In this document: piece by piece, positions 34,342-44,529 of the stretch
Numbering within the stretch: the first letter of the stretch is position 1
How the letters are laid out: each line of letters begins with the position of its first letter
Assembly: GCF_000173655.1 (NCBI RefSeq)
Contig: NZ_ABZU01000009.1
Location: 1 to 64,000, forward strand
Direction: 5' to 3'
DNA: 64,000 nucleotides
From: Corynebacterium amycolatum SK46
GTDB taxonomy: Bacteria > Actinomycetota > Actinomycetes > Mycobacteriales > Mycobacteriaceae
The notes under the pieces: model-generated
Seen by the model: only the letters and a program-made list of their open reading frames with translations
What the model was told of the DNA's origin: nothing
Databases searched by the model: none
Made by a program: the position numbers and the translations under genes

Positions 34342-36555
34342 CTAGAACAGCGAAAGCTGCTCTGGCCCTTCCAGGCCCTCCGAGTCGTCCGAGTCCTCCG
34401 CTTGCTCGGAGGAGCCTGCGTGGCCGCTATCCTCCGTGCGTTCACTGCCATCAGTCTGAGCACCATGAGAAATGCGCTCACCGGTGTCAGTTTCGGGGGC
34501 TGCGTTCTCCGGGACGTCGTCAAGCGAAGGCGTTGGTGTAACGGCCTCACGCTCATACATTTCCTGTAGCTTCTCGGTCTTGGTAATACGGACTAGTTCG
34601 GCGTAGATGACCAGCTTCATAGAACTATTGACCAGTGGTCCCAGCTGGGAAAACAGGACATCGACATCACCGTCAACCGCGAGGCATGCGCGACGCAGGC
34701 TCTCCTCGGAAATAATCCAGCGGGAGGTTTCCGCGCAGGTTTCGCGGTCGCCGATGAAGTCCAATGCGAGGGCAACCTGGTTGCTGGCGACGCCATCCAG
34801 TGTGGCAGCCAGGCGCTCGTTAGGTGCGGCATCCTTGAACAGGCGGGCAATCTGGACTGCTTCCGCCGTCGGCACCTGGCCAGCGGCATACTCAGCGATG
34901 AGTTCGGCCATACGCTGAGCACCGACGTGCTGATCCGTCAGCCAAATGTCGTGCAAGGCATACATGATAGCCATGGCCTGCCAGGAGGCGTGCCCTTGGT
35001 AGAGAATGCCCAAGATGCCGGCCTGCTCCAGCAGCCAACCGACCATCGCTTCCCCATCAGCGCCGTTGCGAGCGCAGAGGTTGTCGACATTCCAAGCCAT
35101 ATGCCCTTCGACGCAGCAGCCATAGAACTTCTGGTCTTCCTCCAGCTGCGCGGCCAGCGACACTACTTCGCGTGCGGCATACGGGTAGCCGTAGGCAAGG
35201 GTGGCATGCGACAAATCATCGACGCCCATAGTCACCCACGGAAACTCGCCGTGCCACGGACCGCGACCAACGAGGAAGCCCGCCGCGAGATACGCCCATC
35301 GGGTCGAGGCATCCGCGTTGTACCAGTACTGCAGTGCGCGTGGAGTCGGATGCCCGCTGTCAGCGTGAATCAATCCGGCGTTGACCAGCATCTCGACGAT
35401 CCAGGGCGCCGCGAAAGCACTCGCACCTATTGATGCTGCGAAGTCCTGAATCCACAGCAGGCTCGATTCCTCATACATGTGCAACGGGTCCTTCAGACGC
35501 CCGTCGCCGCTGCCCGCAGCATCCATAAACGCCGAAGCAAACGCCACCGCAGCCACCGAAGCTTCGGTTAATTCCCTCGACTGCAGCGTTGCCGGGAAAG
35601 ACTCCGTCGGATGGGGCTTACGAATCGACCACATGTCGCCCTTGAGCGCCAACGCGACTGCACCCACCAGGCGGGCAACCACTGTCGATTCGGTGCGTGC
35701 TTCCGATTCTTGCTCGGATACCGGCATCGCCGGTTCTTCTAGCACAGTCAGCAGCAGACGCTCTTCGGCCCAGCGCACCGCGTCGGCACGCAGTTCAGAC
35801 CACATGTAGGAGGGCAAGTACTTCTCGTCGGTTGCCATCCAGCGCAGCTCATTGCGAATATCCACCGGAGCTGTCATCACCAGAGCCCGCACCTTCACCG
35901 GATCGCAGAGGAAGCCTGCAATTTGCTCCACCTGGCGAGCCTGCAAATTTCGCACCGTTAAATCGCTGGCGCTCAGTGCTCGCGATGTGCCCTCTCCCGG
36001 AGCGTTATACGGCTCCAGCCCCATGCGCTCCATACGGCGACTCAGCACATCCGCTGGCATATTCGCCACCAAGTCGGCGACGCGGAAGCTGAGGCTCGGT
36101 TCCGCCGGGAACACCTCCGAAATATGTGGCGGCACATGCCACACACCCGCCGGTTCCTCCCACACGAGCCCCTGACGCTGGCCACGGCGTAGCACATGCT
36201 CAAGCTGCTGCTTGCCGACGCGACGACGCTTGCGGTCAACACCCTTCGGCGTATCGTGCGCCATCACGTCCGCATCCGATGCCCAATAGGCCACTTCCGT
36301 GAGGGTATCCAGCGATGCGGAGTCCTCCAGAATATGAACCAAGTGGGCCACATCGAGAACATCGGGATCACAAAAAGACAGCGCCGTATGCGCTGAATCC
36401 TGTGACATCAGCAATTCCACCGCCTCTTGCCCAGCAGCTGAAGTGTCAGCTGCTGGACACGTGCGGCTCAATAGAAAACGCAGGTCAGTGCCATCGAGGT
36501 TGAGAATGAAATCCTCATACCTAGGGCGTACCGAGTAATCGACGTTGCGTTCCAT
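34342..36555 (-). CDS. unrecognised protein with C-terminal QLSLF (beta-clamp-binding-like)
   Basis: I do not recognise the family with certainty. The 737-residue soluble protein has winged-helix-like segments (for example QLEHVLRRGQRQGLVWEEPAG near residue 115), long alpha-helical stretches, and a Ser/Glu/Asp/Gly-rich disordered tail of about 55 residues ending EGPEQLSLF. QLSLF is the classic consensus for binding the sliding clamp DnaN. The N-terminal half resembles helicase-associated (XPB/Ssl2-like) modules in composition, but helicase motifs such as a Walker A are absent. The gene is divergent from the MFS gene and adjacent to glnE. The start ATG 36555 has CATAAT eight bases upstream (leaderless). 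Confidence 0.75.
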   Translation of the reverse strand: MERNVDYSVRPRYEDFILNLDGTDLRFLLSRTCPAADTSAAGQEAVELLMSQDSAHTALSFCDPDVLDVAHLVHILEDSASLDTLTEVAYWASDADVMAHDTPKGVDRKRRRVGKQQLEHVLRRGQRQGLVWEEPAGVWHVPPHISEVFPAEPSLSFRVADLVANMPADVLSRRMERMGLEPYNAPGEGTSRALSASDLTVRNLQARQVEQIAGFLCDPVKVRALVMTAPVDIRNELRWMATDEKYLPSYMWSELRADAVRWAEERLLLTVLEEPAMPVSEQESEARTESTVVARLVGAVALALKGDMWSIRKPHPTESFPATLQSRELTEASVAAVAFASAFMDAAGSGDGRLKDPLHMYEESSLLWIQDFAASIGASAFAAPWIVEMLVNAGLIHADSGHPTPRALQYWYNADASTRWAYLAAGFLVGRGPWHGEFPWVTMGVDDLSHATLAYGYPYAAREVVSLAAQLEEDQKFYGCCVEGHMAWNVDNLCARNGADGEAMVGWLLEQAGILGILYQGHASWQAMAIMYALHDIWLTDQHVGAQRMAELIAEYAAGQVPTAEAVQIARLFKDAAPNERLAATLDGVASNQVALALDFIGDRETCAETSRWIISEESLRRACLAVDGDVDVLFSQLGPLVNSSMKLVIYAELVRITKTEKLQEMYEREAVTPTPSLDDVPENAAPETDTGERISHGAQTDGSERTEDSGHAGSSEQAEDSDDSEGLEGPEQLSLF

Positions 36556-36563
36556 AGCCCACC

Positions 36564-36569
36564 ATTATG
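36564..36569 (-). promoter_or_regulatory. -10 element of the QLSLF protein gene
   Basis: CATAAT on the minus strand ends eight bases before ATG 36555. Confidence 0.5.
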
Positions 36570-36653
36570 CCCGGTCGCCGTGCTAAGACAAAGGCTGCAC
36601 CCCGCTGCCACATAATCAGCCTCGCAGCGAGGTTCGGCAGACCTCTGCCCGGT

Positions 36654-39600
36654 CTACTCGTGGTCGGGGTTCTCCTCACCCCAAAACACGCGGTTGACGA
36701 CACGGCTGGAGTGACGAGTCAGACGCAAATAATGCTCAATAAAACCGTTGGAATCCGATGCTTCCCACCCCGCCGCACCGGCGACCTGAGTCAGCTGACG
36801 CCCCGGCTGTGGCAGCTGATCCGTGCGCTTACCACGCGTGAGCACCAGCGCATTGCGAGCATTCGTCGCCATCAGCCAGGCATCCCGAAGCGCATCGGTA
36901 TCCTCCGCATCTAGAATTCCGCGGTCTTGCAGCACTTCCAGACACTCCAGCGTCGAAGTGTTGTGCAACTCCGGCACTTCGTGGGCATGCAGCATGATCA
37001 GCAGCTGCACAGTCCATTCAATATCGGTCAGTGCACCGGAACCGAGTTTGGTGTGGGTACGGCGATCAGCTCCGCGAGGCAGTCGCTCGGAATCAACACG
37101 CGCCTTCATACGGCGGACATCGCGGACCATCTTGGCATCAGCTCCGCCCTGTGGGTACCTCAACGGATCGATGGCCTTGAGGAAGCGGGTGCCCAGGTCT
37201 TTATCGCCGGCAATCCAGGTAGCACGTAGCAGTGCCTGAATCTCCCAGGTTTCACCCCAGCGCTCGTAGTAGGTCACATAGGAATCCAGAGTCCTGACAA
37301 TCGGGCCCGAGCGTCCTTCTGGACGCAGGTCCACGTCAACCTCCAATGGCGGGTCCTGGCTTGGCTTTGCCAGCCGACGACGCAACGAGTCACAAATCCT
37401 GGTTGCCCACTTGACCGCCTCGGAATCGTCGACAAGCGGCGTTCCATCGGCGTCCTTGCGGGGTTCACAGATGAACATCACATCGGCATCGGAGCCGTAG
37501 CCCAGCTCAGCACCGCCGAGCCGCCCCATACCAATCACGGAGATAACGCCCGGGACCTCCGAGTCAGGATGCTCCAGCGACCACGCACGGATTTCAGCGG
37601 CGAGGGCAGCTTCGAGCACGTTGTCCCACACCATCGACAGAGAGTGACAGACCTCTTGCACATCCATCAGCCCGAAGAGATCCGCGGAGGCAATGCGCGC
37701 GAGCTCCGCACGGCGCAACGCACGTGCCACGCCAATGGCCTTAGCGGGACTGTTGTGACGGGCAGCCGCTGCGACCAGCGCACGCCCGACTGCATCGGAG
37801 TCGGTATTCAGTAGCTTCGGCCCGGACGCACCGTCGCCGAACCGTTTAATTACGTCCGGTGCACTCATAATCAGATCAGACGCGTACGGCGAAGAACCGA
37901 GCGCACGCATCAGCCGCTGGCCGACGACCCCCTCATCGCGCAGCGTACGCAGGAACCACGTTTCGTCGTGGAGCTTCTCAGAGAGCTTGCGATAATTGAG
38001 CAGACCCGCGTCGGGATCTGACGTCGACGATAACCACTCCATCAGCGTCGGTAGCAGCATCGCCTGAATACGCGACTTGCGCGAGGTCCCCGCCGCCAGC
38101 GCAGAAAGATGCTCGTAGGCGCGATCCGGGTACTGATAGCCCAGCGCGGCCAGCTGGCGCTTTGCCGCATCGGCCGATAGCTGCAGGGTTCCAATGTCCT
38201 GCTCCACCACGGAGTTCAGCAGTGGACGGTAGAAAAGCTTGTTGTGGAGGGAGCGAATCTGTGAGCTGGCCAGTCGAACCTGCTTGGCCAGCGGTTTGCT
38301 GGCATCGGTGCCGCCCTCACCGACGATGCCAGAGGCCCGACCGAGCCACTGAAGAGCTTCGGTGTCGTCCTCGGCAGGCAACAAATGCGTCCGCCGCATC
38401 TTCTGCAGCTGCAGGCGGTGCTCCAGTAGACGGACGAACTCGTAGGCGTTAATCAGCGCGGCACCGTCTTCGCGACCGATGTAGCCAGCCTCGACAAGTG
38501 CGTCGAGCGCCATCACAGTTGGCAGCACGCGGAGGCTATCGTCATAGCGACCATGGACCAGCTGCAGCAGCTGCACCGCGAACTCGACATCGCGCAGTCC
38601 ACCGCGACCGAGTTTGAGCTCTCGGTAGCGAAGCTCTTCAGGGACGTTTTGGACCACGCGGGCGCGCATACGTTGAACATCGTCGACAAAGGATTCCCGC
38701 TGAGAGGCGGTCCACACCATCGGGGCTAGAGCATCGATATATTCGCGGCCCAGCTCGACATCGCCCGTCATCGGCCGCGCCTTCAGTAACGCCTGGAACT
38801 CCCAGGTTTCGGCCCAACGCTTGTAGTAGGCGACGTGGGAATCCACCGTGCGTACAAGCGCACCTGATTTGCCCTCCGGGCGGAGATTCGCGTCGACCTC
38901 AAAGAAGCAGTGACAAGAAATCCGGATAAATTCACTGGCCAAACGGGTGGCTCGGGCATCCGCCGGTTCTGCGACGAATATGACATCCACATCGGAGATG
39001 TAGTTCAGCTCTTCCGCACCGCACTTACCCATGGCGATTACGGCCAGGCGTGTTGAGACCGGCGACGAAGGAAATACCTGTTGCACCGCGACCGAGAGCG
39101 CAGCCGTCAACGCCGCATCAGCCAGATCACTGAGTGCCTCCGAGACCTGACGAAATGGGACTTGTGGCTGTCCCGGACGGCGAGGGCCCCGTGGGTACGT
39201 GCCAGCCAAGTCGTAGCACGCAATACGCATAATCAAATCGCGATAGGCGCACTGCATCGCAACTTCCGCCTCACGGCCGGTGAGCTTCGCACGGTATAAA
39301 CCGGGGCCTTCGAGCGTGGCGGGCGCAACGACGGGCTTGCGATACTCCGGATCCTCCTGCTTTTCCAGGCTGGCCTCATCAGTGAGTTCGATGGCCTCTG
39401 GCACAGCACCGACGCTGGAAAGCATCTCGCGGAACATGTCCGCCTCAGTTGGGAGCTCAGCTTGGAGCAGAACCCACTTTTCTGGGTGTGCGACCAGGTG
39501 ATCGCCCAGTGCACTCGAGCCGCCGAGCAGCGCAAACATACGCGTACGCAGCGGCACCTGCTCGCGCATGGCTTCATCTAGACCGGACCAGGTGGCCCAG

Positions 39601-39836
39601 CCCTCCAGCTTTCCCTGCTGCTCCAGCTCGTCGAGAGCGCCTTTCAGCCGCACTAGCGCCATGAGCGCCAGCTTGGGATCGCTGGCTCCGGCAAGCCCCC
39701 ACAACAGGTGTAGGGACTCCTCGTTGTACCACCCCAAATCTTCCAGGTCAGCGCGCGTCCGATCGTCGTTACGCAAGCCCAGCGCTGCGGGCCGCGGCAC
39801 TGATTGGCGGGATGTGCGAGGTCGATTCATCACCAT
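36654..39836 (-). CDS. glnE: glutamine synthetase adenylyltransferase/deadenylase
   Basis: The 1060-residue enzyme switches GlnA1 activity by adenylylating or deadenylylating its tyrosine. Two nucleotidyltransferase domains are seen: one near residues 265-290 (GKCGAEELNYISDVDVIFV, adenylyl-removase half) and one near 765-795 (GMGRLGGAELGYGSDADVMFI, adenylyl-transferase half), with helical regulatory domains between and after. Both metal aspartate pairs (SDVD, SDAD) are present. The start is MVMNR at 39836, or ATG 39830; neither has a clear ribosome site. The order glnE-glnA2 is as in C. glutamicum and M. tuberculosis. Confidence 0.96.
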   Translation of the reverse strand: MVMNRPRTSRQSVPRPAALGLRNDDRTRADLEDLGWYNEESLHLLWGLAGASDPKLALMALVRLKGALDELEQQGKLEGWATWSGLDEAMREQVPLRTRMFALLGGSSALGDHLVAHPEKWVLLQAELPTEADMFREMLSSVGAVPEAIELTDEASLEKQEDPEYRKPVVAPATLEGPGLYRAKLTGREAEVAMQCAYRDLIMRIACYDLAGTYPRGPRRPGQPQVPFRQVSEALSDLADAALTAALSVAVQQVFPSSPVSTRLAVIAMGKCGAEELNYISDVDVIFVAEPADARATRLASEFIRISCHCFFEVDANLRPEGKSGALVRTVDSHVAYYKRWAETWEFQALLKARPMTGDVELGREYIDALAPMVWTASQRESFVDDVQRMRARVVQNVPEELRYRELKLGRGGLRDVEFAVQLLQLVHGRYDDSLRVLPTVMALDALVEAGYIGREDGAALINAYEFVRLLEHRLQLQKMRRTHLLPAEDDTEALQWLGRASGIVGEGGTDASKPLAKQVRLASSQIRSLHNKLFYRPLLNSVVEQDIGTLQLSADAAKRQLAALGYQYPDRAYEHLSALAAGTSRKSRIQAMLLPTLMEWLSSTSDPDAGLLNYRKLSEKLHDETWFLRTLRDEGVVGQRLMRALGSSPYASDLIMSAPDVIKRFGDGASGPKLLNTDSDAVGRALVAAAARHNSPAKAIGVARALRRAELARIASADLFGLMDVQEVCHSLSMVWDNVLEAALAAEIRAWSLEHPDSEVPGVISVIGMGRLGGAELGYGSDADVMFICEPRKDADGTPLVDDSEAVKWATRICDSLRRRLAKPSQDPPLEVDVDLRPEGRSGPIVRTLDSYVTYYERWGETWEIQALLRATWIAGDKDLGTRFLKAIDPLRYPQGGADAKMVRDVRRMKARVDSERLPRGADRRTHTKLGSGALTDIEWTVQLLIMLHAHEVPELHNTSTLECLEVLQDRGILDAEDTDALRDAWLMATNARNALVLTRGKRTDQLPQPGRQLTQVAGAAGWEASDSNGFIEHYLRLTRHSSRVVNRVFWGEENPDHE

Positions 39837-39898
39837 TGAAACTGGTCACCCAAAAAACAAATTAAAGACGAGAAAAGGAAGGGAGCGGTACGGAGAAG

Positions 39899-41239
39899 CT
39901 AATAATCCAGGGTTGTGCGCAGCTCCCACTGCGTCACCTGACGCTGGAACTCGCGCCACTCGCGCCACTTATTGAGCAGGAAGAACTCGTAAACATGGTC
40001 ACCGAGAGCATCGGCCACCAAATCGGAGCGTTCCATCTCCTGCAGCGCCACCTCCAGGGATGTCGGCAAATCGCGGTAGCCCATCGCACGTCGTTCCCGC
40101 TTGGTCAACTCGGAGATGTTGTCCTCTGCCTGCTCCGGAAGCTGATAGCCCTCCTTAATTCCCTTCAGACCGGCGGCCAAAATCACCGAGTAAGCAAGAT
40201 ACGGGTTACAGGCCGAGTCCAAGGAACGAATTTCCACGCGGCGCGAATGTGCCTTACCCGGCGAGTACATGGGCACACGCACGAGAGCCGAGCGGTTGGC
40301 CATGCCCCAGGTCGCGGACGTCGGAGCCTCATCGCCAAATGCCGTGCGCTTGTAGGAGTTGACCCACTGATTGGTCACAGCGGAAATTTCGCTGGCGTGA
40401 GTCAGAATGCCGGCAATGAAACCCTTTGCGGTGTCGGAGAGCTGGTTTTCATCATCCGGGTCGTGGAATGCATTGGTGTCCCCTTCAAAGAGGGAAATGT
40501 GAGTGTGCATGCCATTGCCCGGCAAATCCTGGAAAGGTTTCGGCATGAATGTCGCCTGCACACCGTTTTTCATTGCAATCTGCTTAATGATGTAGCGGAA
40601 GGACATCACGTTATCCGCCATAGTCAGCGGATCGGCGTAGCGCAGATCGATTTCCTGCTGCCCCGGCGCATTTTCGTGATGGGAGAACTCCACGGGGATC
40701 CCCATGTCCTCCAACACGGTGATCGCTTCTTGGCGAAAGCGCGGTGCGCGGTCGTAGACCGCCTGGTCAAAATAACCGCCATTGTCCGTTGGCACCGGCG
40801 GCTTTCCATCAGTAGCCAGGCTCTCTACTAGGAAAAACTCAATCTCCGGGTGGATGAACGCGTGGAAGCCCTCGTCGGCAAGCGCCTTAATTTGGCGGCG
40901 CAGCACCTGGCGTGGATCTGCCCACGACGGCTGACCGTCGGGCATGACAATGTCGCAGAACATGCGCGCGGAGGTGATTGTGTCTTCTTTATGCAAGCGC
41001 GGCATGACCTGGAACGTCGAGGGATCCGGTTGCGCAATAGTGTCAGCTTCGGAGACACGGGAAAAGCCCTCTACCGCGGAGCCATCGAAACCGATGCCCT
41101 CTTCGAAAGAACCTTCAAGCTCAGCCGGTGCGACGGCAACGGACTTCAGGTACCCCAAAATGTCGGTAAACCACAGACGGATATAGCGGATATCTTGCTC
41201 TTCGATTGCGCGGAGGACGAATTCCTGCTGACTGTTCAT
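39899..41239 (-). CDS. glnA2: glutamine synthetase, GlnA2 type, non-adenylylatable
   Basis: The 446-residue protein is a class I-like glutamine synthetase: [53 protein letters not shown] and [17 protein letters not shown]. The place of the adenylylated tyrosine holds [17 protein letters not shown] instead of a LYxLPPEE segment, so GlnE control is not expected. The start ATG 41239 follows GGAAAG. It is transcribed toward glnE with a 62-bp gap and divergently from panB. It may have a special role (for example polyamine or other amine glutamylation) in some actinobacteria; not decidable here. Confidence 0.93.
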   Translation of the reverse strand: MNSQQEFVLRAIEEQDIRYIRLWFTDILGYLKSVAVAPAELEGSFEEGIGFDGSAVEGFSRVSEADTIAQPDPSTFQVMPRLHKEDTITSARMFCDIVMPDGQPSWADPRQVLRRQIKALADEGFHAFIHPEIEFFLVESLATDGKPPVPTDNGGYFDQAVYDRAPRFRQEAITVLEDMGIPVEFSHHENAPGQQEIDLRYADPLTMADNVMSFRYIIKQIAMKNGVQATFMPKPFQDLPGNGMHTHISLFEGDTNAFHDPDDENQLSDTAKGFIAGILTHASEISAVTNQWVNSYKRTAFGDEAPTSATWGMANRSALVRVPMYSPGKAHSRRVEIRSLDSACNPYLAYSVILAAGLKGIKEGYQLPEQAEDNISELTKRERRAMGYRDLPTSLEVALQEMERSDLVADALGDHVYEFFLLNKWREWREFQRQVTQWELRTTLDY

Positions 41240-41361
41240 ACTTTCCAACGTTACCCAGGTGCCCGGATTCGCGGTACACATTTTGGCCATCCGGCGTGGC
41301 TAGCCAACTGCCGCGCCCGTGCCATTACCGCTGCCCTCGTGGCCTCGAATTGCGAGTGACT

Positions 41362-42189
41362 ATGGCATGCTCTATTGACATGAGCGGAAAAAAGATTCGT
41401 CTGAACAACCTTGCCGAATGGAAGGCTGAGTCTCGCCCCTGGGCGATGTTGACCTGCTACGACTACTCCACCGCGCGTGCCTTTTCCGCCGCCGGTATCG
41501 AGCTGCTGTTGGTCGGTGACTCTGCAGCAAACGTCATCTACGGCTATGACACCACCACTGAGATCACGCTCGAAGAAATGATCCCACTGGTTCGGGGTGT
41601 CGTCCGTGGTGCTGGTAACGCACTGGTTGTGGCCGACTTGCCTTTCGGCACCTACGAGGCCTCCGATGAGCAGGCCGTGCTGTCGGCCGCGAAGATGATG
41701 CGCGAAACGGGCGCGCACATGGTCAAGATTGAAGGTGGCGTGCGTATCGCTCCACGTATCAGAGCACTGGTCAACGCCGGTATTCCGGTAATGGCGCACA
41801 TCGGTTTCACCCCACAGTCCGTCAACGCACTGTCCGGATTCAAGGTTCAGGGACGCGGTGCGGGGGCGGAACAACTGCGTGCCGACGCCCACGCGGTAGC
41901 CGATGCTGGTGCCGCGGCCGTGGTTCTGGAGATGGTGCCTGCGAATCTGGCCACCGAGATTACCCGCGAGCTATCGATCCCGACCTGCGGCATTGGCGCT
42001 GGTAATCAGTGCGATGGCCAGGTTCTCGTCTGGCAGGATGCCTTTGCAGTTCCGGCTGATGGCCGCAGGCCGTCGTTTAGTTCGGTGTTCGAAGAGGTCG
42101 GTGAGATGCTGACCAAGGGAGCTAAGCAGTATGTCGATCAGGTGCACTCCCGCGAGTTCCCAACTGAGGCGCAGAACTTCTCGGGTTAG
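41362..42189 (+). CDS. panB: 3-methyl-2-oxobutanoate hydroxymethyltransferase
   Basis: PanB makes ketopantoate from ketoisovalerate and methylene-tetrahydrofolate. The 275-residue protein shows [60 protein letters not shown]-like [21 protein letters not shown] and [17 protein letters not shown]. The metal and catalytic glutamate sites look intact. The start is ATG 41362 or the fifth in-frame ATG at 41380, which matches the common family length; no ribosome site decides it. The next enzyme, panE, is 20 kb away; panC is not in the window. Confidence 0.93.
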   Translation: MACSIDMSGKKIRLNNLAEWKAESRPWAMLTCYDYSTARAFSAAGIELLLVGDSAANVIYGYDTTTEITLEEMIPLVRGVVRGAGNALVVADLPFGTYEASDEQAVLSAAKMMRETGAHMVKIEGGVRIAPRIRALVNAGIPVMAHIGFTPQSVNALSGFKVQGRGAGAEQLRADAHAVADAGAAAVVLEMVPANLATEITRELSIPTCGIGAGNQCDGQVLVWQDAFAVPADGRRPSFSSVFEEVGEMLTKGAKQYVDQVHSREFPTEAQNFSG

Positions 42190-42204
42190 CTCTTCGATTC
42201 GGGG

Positions 42205-42210
42205 TAGACT
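42205..42210 (+). promoter_or_regulatory. -10 element of leaderless CYTH-CHAD gene
   Basis: TAGACT ends eight bases before ATG 42219; same hexamer and spacing as at the RDD and small secreted protein genes. Confidence 0.55.
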
Positions 42211-42218
42211 TGGTGCTT

Positions 42219-44051
42219 ATGGCATCTAAGTCTGGTTCTAAGTCCAAAACTCCAACTGCGGCGTTGGAGGTGGAATCTAAGTTCTCAGCTACCCCAGAAG
42301 TGGTAGCCCCATCGTTCGATTTCGTTCCACAGGTTGGCTCCACCACCACTGAGGTGCGAAATCTCTCCGCGATTTACCTGGACACGGCGGACCTGCGTCT
42401 GACCCGGTCTAAGCACACTCTGCGTCGCCGCACTGGCGGCCCCGATGAGGGTTGGCATCTGAAGGCGCCGGGTACCGGCGGTCGCCTCGAATATGGCGTT
42501 GGTCTGGAAGAGGGCTCTGTTAACGGTGAAGGGCGCGATGCCGACTACGTCGTGCCGACTGAGTTGCTTGCCCCGGTCCGTGCAATTGTGCGCAATCACC
42601 CGCTGCAACCAATCGCGCAGGTAGACAATGAGCGCCACGTCACCACTGTGTTTGCCATCGATGGCGCGCCCATGGCGGAGTTCGCGGATGATCACGTCAC
42701 GGCGACTTCCTTCCTCGACGGCGGCGAAACCACTACCTGGCGTGAGTGGGAGATTGAGCTTTTGGGGGATTGGGCAAATCACCCGGACGGCAAGGCCGTA
42801 ATGGCAGCGATGTCCAAGGTCGCTGAGGTGGCCGGCGCCGTGCCGTCGGAAAGCCCATCGAAGTTGGCGACGGCGTTGGGTGACTCCATCAACTCCGCTC
42901 CCCTGCCGCCGGTTCCAGCGAAGCTGCCGAAGGGCACTCCGGGGCGCACCGTGGTCGATGCACTGGCCGCTAACGTGGCCAAGATGGTCGAATACGATCC
43001 GAAGGTGCGCCGCGATGAGTTCGACTCGGTACACCAGATGCGTGTCGCTACTCGTGAGCTGCGCAGTCACATGCAGACCTTCCACGGCATTGTTGTCGGT
43101 GATAAGGTCGCGGATCTCGAAAACAATCTCAAACAACTGGCGGGAGTTCTCGGCGTGGCCCGTGACGCCGAGGTCGTCGCTATGCGCTGGGAAGAGCTGC
43201 TGGCTAGTCGTGATAGCGCCGCTCTGGGTGAAGAGCTACGTGCAAATCTCGTCGCCGATGTACAAAAGGACTATGAGCGCGCTCATCACCGCGTCGTTTT
43301 CGCACTGAATTCCGGTGAGTACCTACAGCTCCTCGACGACCTCGATGAGTTCCTCGCCAACCCGCCGATTGCCGCAAATGCGGAAGAGGCCGAGGCTGCT
43401 GAAAAGAAGCCCAAGAAGAAGGGCGACCCGCTTGGCGACGGCGTGGAGAACGCAGCCACGGCGGATTCTTCGGCAGCAGACGCCAAGGGCACAGCTGAGG
43501 TTGATACTGAGGCCACCACTGAGCCCTCAGACCCGACTCCGCAGGCTGAATCTCAGCCCGCAACAACTAAGACAGCAGCTGCGGAGGAACTCGACACCAC
43601 GGCGGTACTGCTTGACCATCTGGGCAAGGCATTTTCAAAGCTAAGGCGCCGCCACAACTTGGTGCTGGACGGTCGCGAGGATGCCGACCTGCCAGAAGCC
43701 GAGTTAGACGAGCGCTACCACGATGTCCGCAAGGCTGCGAAGAAGCTGCGCTACAGTGCAGAGGCCGCCCAGAATGCGGACTTGCCGACCGAAAAGCTCT
43801 ACGCTGCCTGCAAGAACCTGCAGTCGGTTCTCGGTGACTTCCAGGACACCTGCACTGCGCGTGACTTCGTGCTTGCTCGCGCTAAGCGTGCCTCCCGTGC
43901 AGGCAGGGACACGTTCGGCTACGGCGTGCTCTACCAAATGGAGTACTACGACGGCCTGAAGGCCCTGGATGAGTACGACGATGCCGTGGCAAAGGTTTTC
44001 AAGGCCTTCCGCAAGATGGAAAAGAAGATTAAGAAGGGCAAGAAGGCCTAA
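42219..44051 (+). CDS. CYTH-CHAD domain protein
   Basis: The 610-residue protein has an N-terminal CYTH domain (residues 15-205; EVESKF gives the ExExK signature of the triphosphate tunnel) and a C-terminal CHAD domain (helical, histidine-rich) with VHQMRVATRELRSHMQTFHG and YHDVRKAAKKLRYSAEAA. The pair is linked to polyphosphate binding or hydrolysis of triphosphates. Between the two CHAD halves is an approximately 65-residue low-complexity insertion (Ala/Thr/Asp/Pro-rich, after AEKKPKKKGDPLG). The message is probably leaderless (TAGACT at 42205). Counterpart Rv2226 sits at this place in mycobacteria. Confidence 0.9.
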   Translation: MASKSGSKSKTPTAALEVESKFSATPEVVAPSFDFVPQVGSTTTEVRNLSAIYLDTADLRLTRSKHTLRRRTGGPDEGWHLKAPGTGGRLEYGVGLEEGSVNGEGRDADYVVPTELLAPVRAIVRNHPLQPIAQVDNERHVTTVFAIDGAPMAEFADDHVTATSFLDGGETTTWREWEIELLGDWANHPDGKAVMAAMSKVAEVAGAVPSESPSKLATALGDSINSAPLPPVPAKLPKGTPGRTVVDALAANVAKMVEYDPKVRRDEFDSVHQMRVATRELRSHMQTFHGIVVGDKVADLENNLKQLAGVLGVARDAEVVAMRWEELLASRDSAALGEELRANLVADVQKDYERAHHRVVFALNSGEYLQLLDDLDEFLANPPIAANAEEAEAAEKKPKKKGDPLGDGVENAATADSSAADAKGTAEVDTEATTEPSDPTPQAESQPATTKTAAAEELDTTAVLLDHLGKAFSKLRRRHNLVLDGREDADLPEAELDERYHDVRKAAKKLRYSAEAAQNADLPTEKLYAACKNLQSVLGDFQDTCTARDFVLARAKRASRAGRDTFGYGVLYQMEYYDGLKALDEYDDAVAKVFKAFRKMEKKIKKGKKA

Positions 44052-44062
44052 GGGCGTAGAGC

Positions 44063-44266
44063 CTACTTCTCAGCTGCGCCCCAATCGTCATCCTCTTCAT
44101 CCCAGTCGTCGGCCGCCTTGTTGCGCTCGGCGACTTTTTCCATGGCAGCGCGGGCTTCCTCTTCGGAATCGTAGGGGCCCATTCGGTCGTCCCAACCGGT
44201 TTTCTTCCCCTGAAACACCGTGCCCGTCGACGGCTGGTAGTACCACTTACTGCTGTTGTCGCTCAC
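44063..44266 (-). CDS. small conserved actinobacterial protein, SPOR-like
   Basis: The 67-residue product reads SSKWYYQPSTGTVFQGKKTGWDDRMGPYDSEEEARAAMEKVAERN, a pattern found in short actinobacterial proteins next to panB/glnA2 and sometimes described as SPOR-like. It ends in an acidic Asp/Trp/Glu tail. No enzyme motif is seen; function unknown. GTG 44266 has GAGGAG before it. The gene is convergent with CYTH-CHAD, 11 bp apart. Confidence 0.8.
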   Translation of the reverse strand: MSDNSSKWYYQPSTGTVFQGKKTGWDDRMGPYDSEEEARAAMEKVAERNKAADDWDEEDDDWGAAEK

Positions 44267-44529
44267 GATTCTTCTCCTCTTCTACATCGAGAACATGTCG
44301 AGTTATCAAGCGGTTCTGCCACCGCTAACTCCGCACACAAGCAAACTTGCAAAGACGCAACCTTTTGCCTGCCATGTGCACTGCGGCGACATAAAATCCC
44401 AGTATAGAGGTTTGTCACTCATCCCTGAGGCGGGTATTATCGACGGAATTGTTCACCTTAGAACACAAGCGTTGAACGCGAACACTGCACACCAGCACTA
44501 TGAGTCCGATCTCTGGAGAGGTTTCACCC

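Noticed and set aside
41240-41290. N-terminal extension of GlnA2
   Set aside because: Family members begin at the MNSQQEF equivalent (41239); the extension has no homology and would run into the divergent promoter region.
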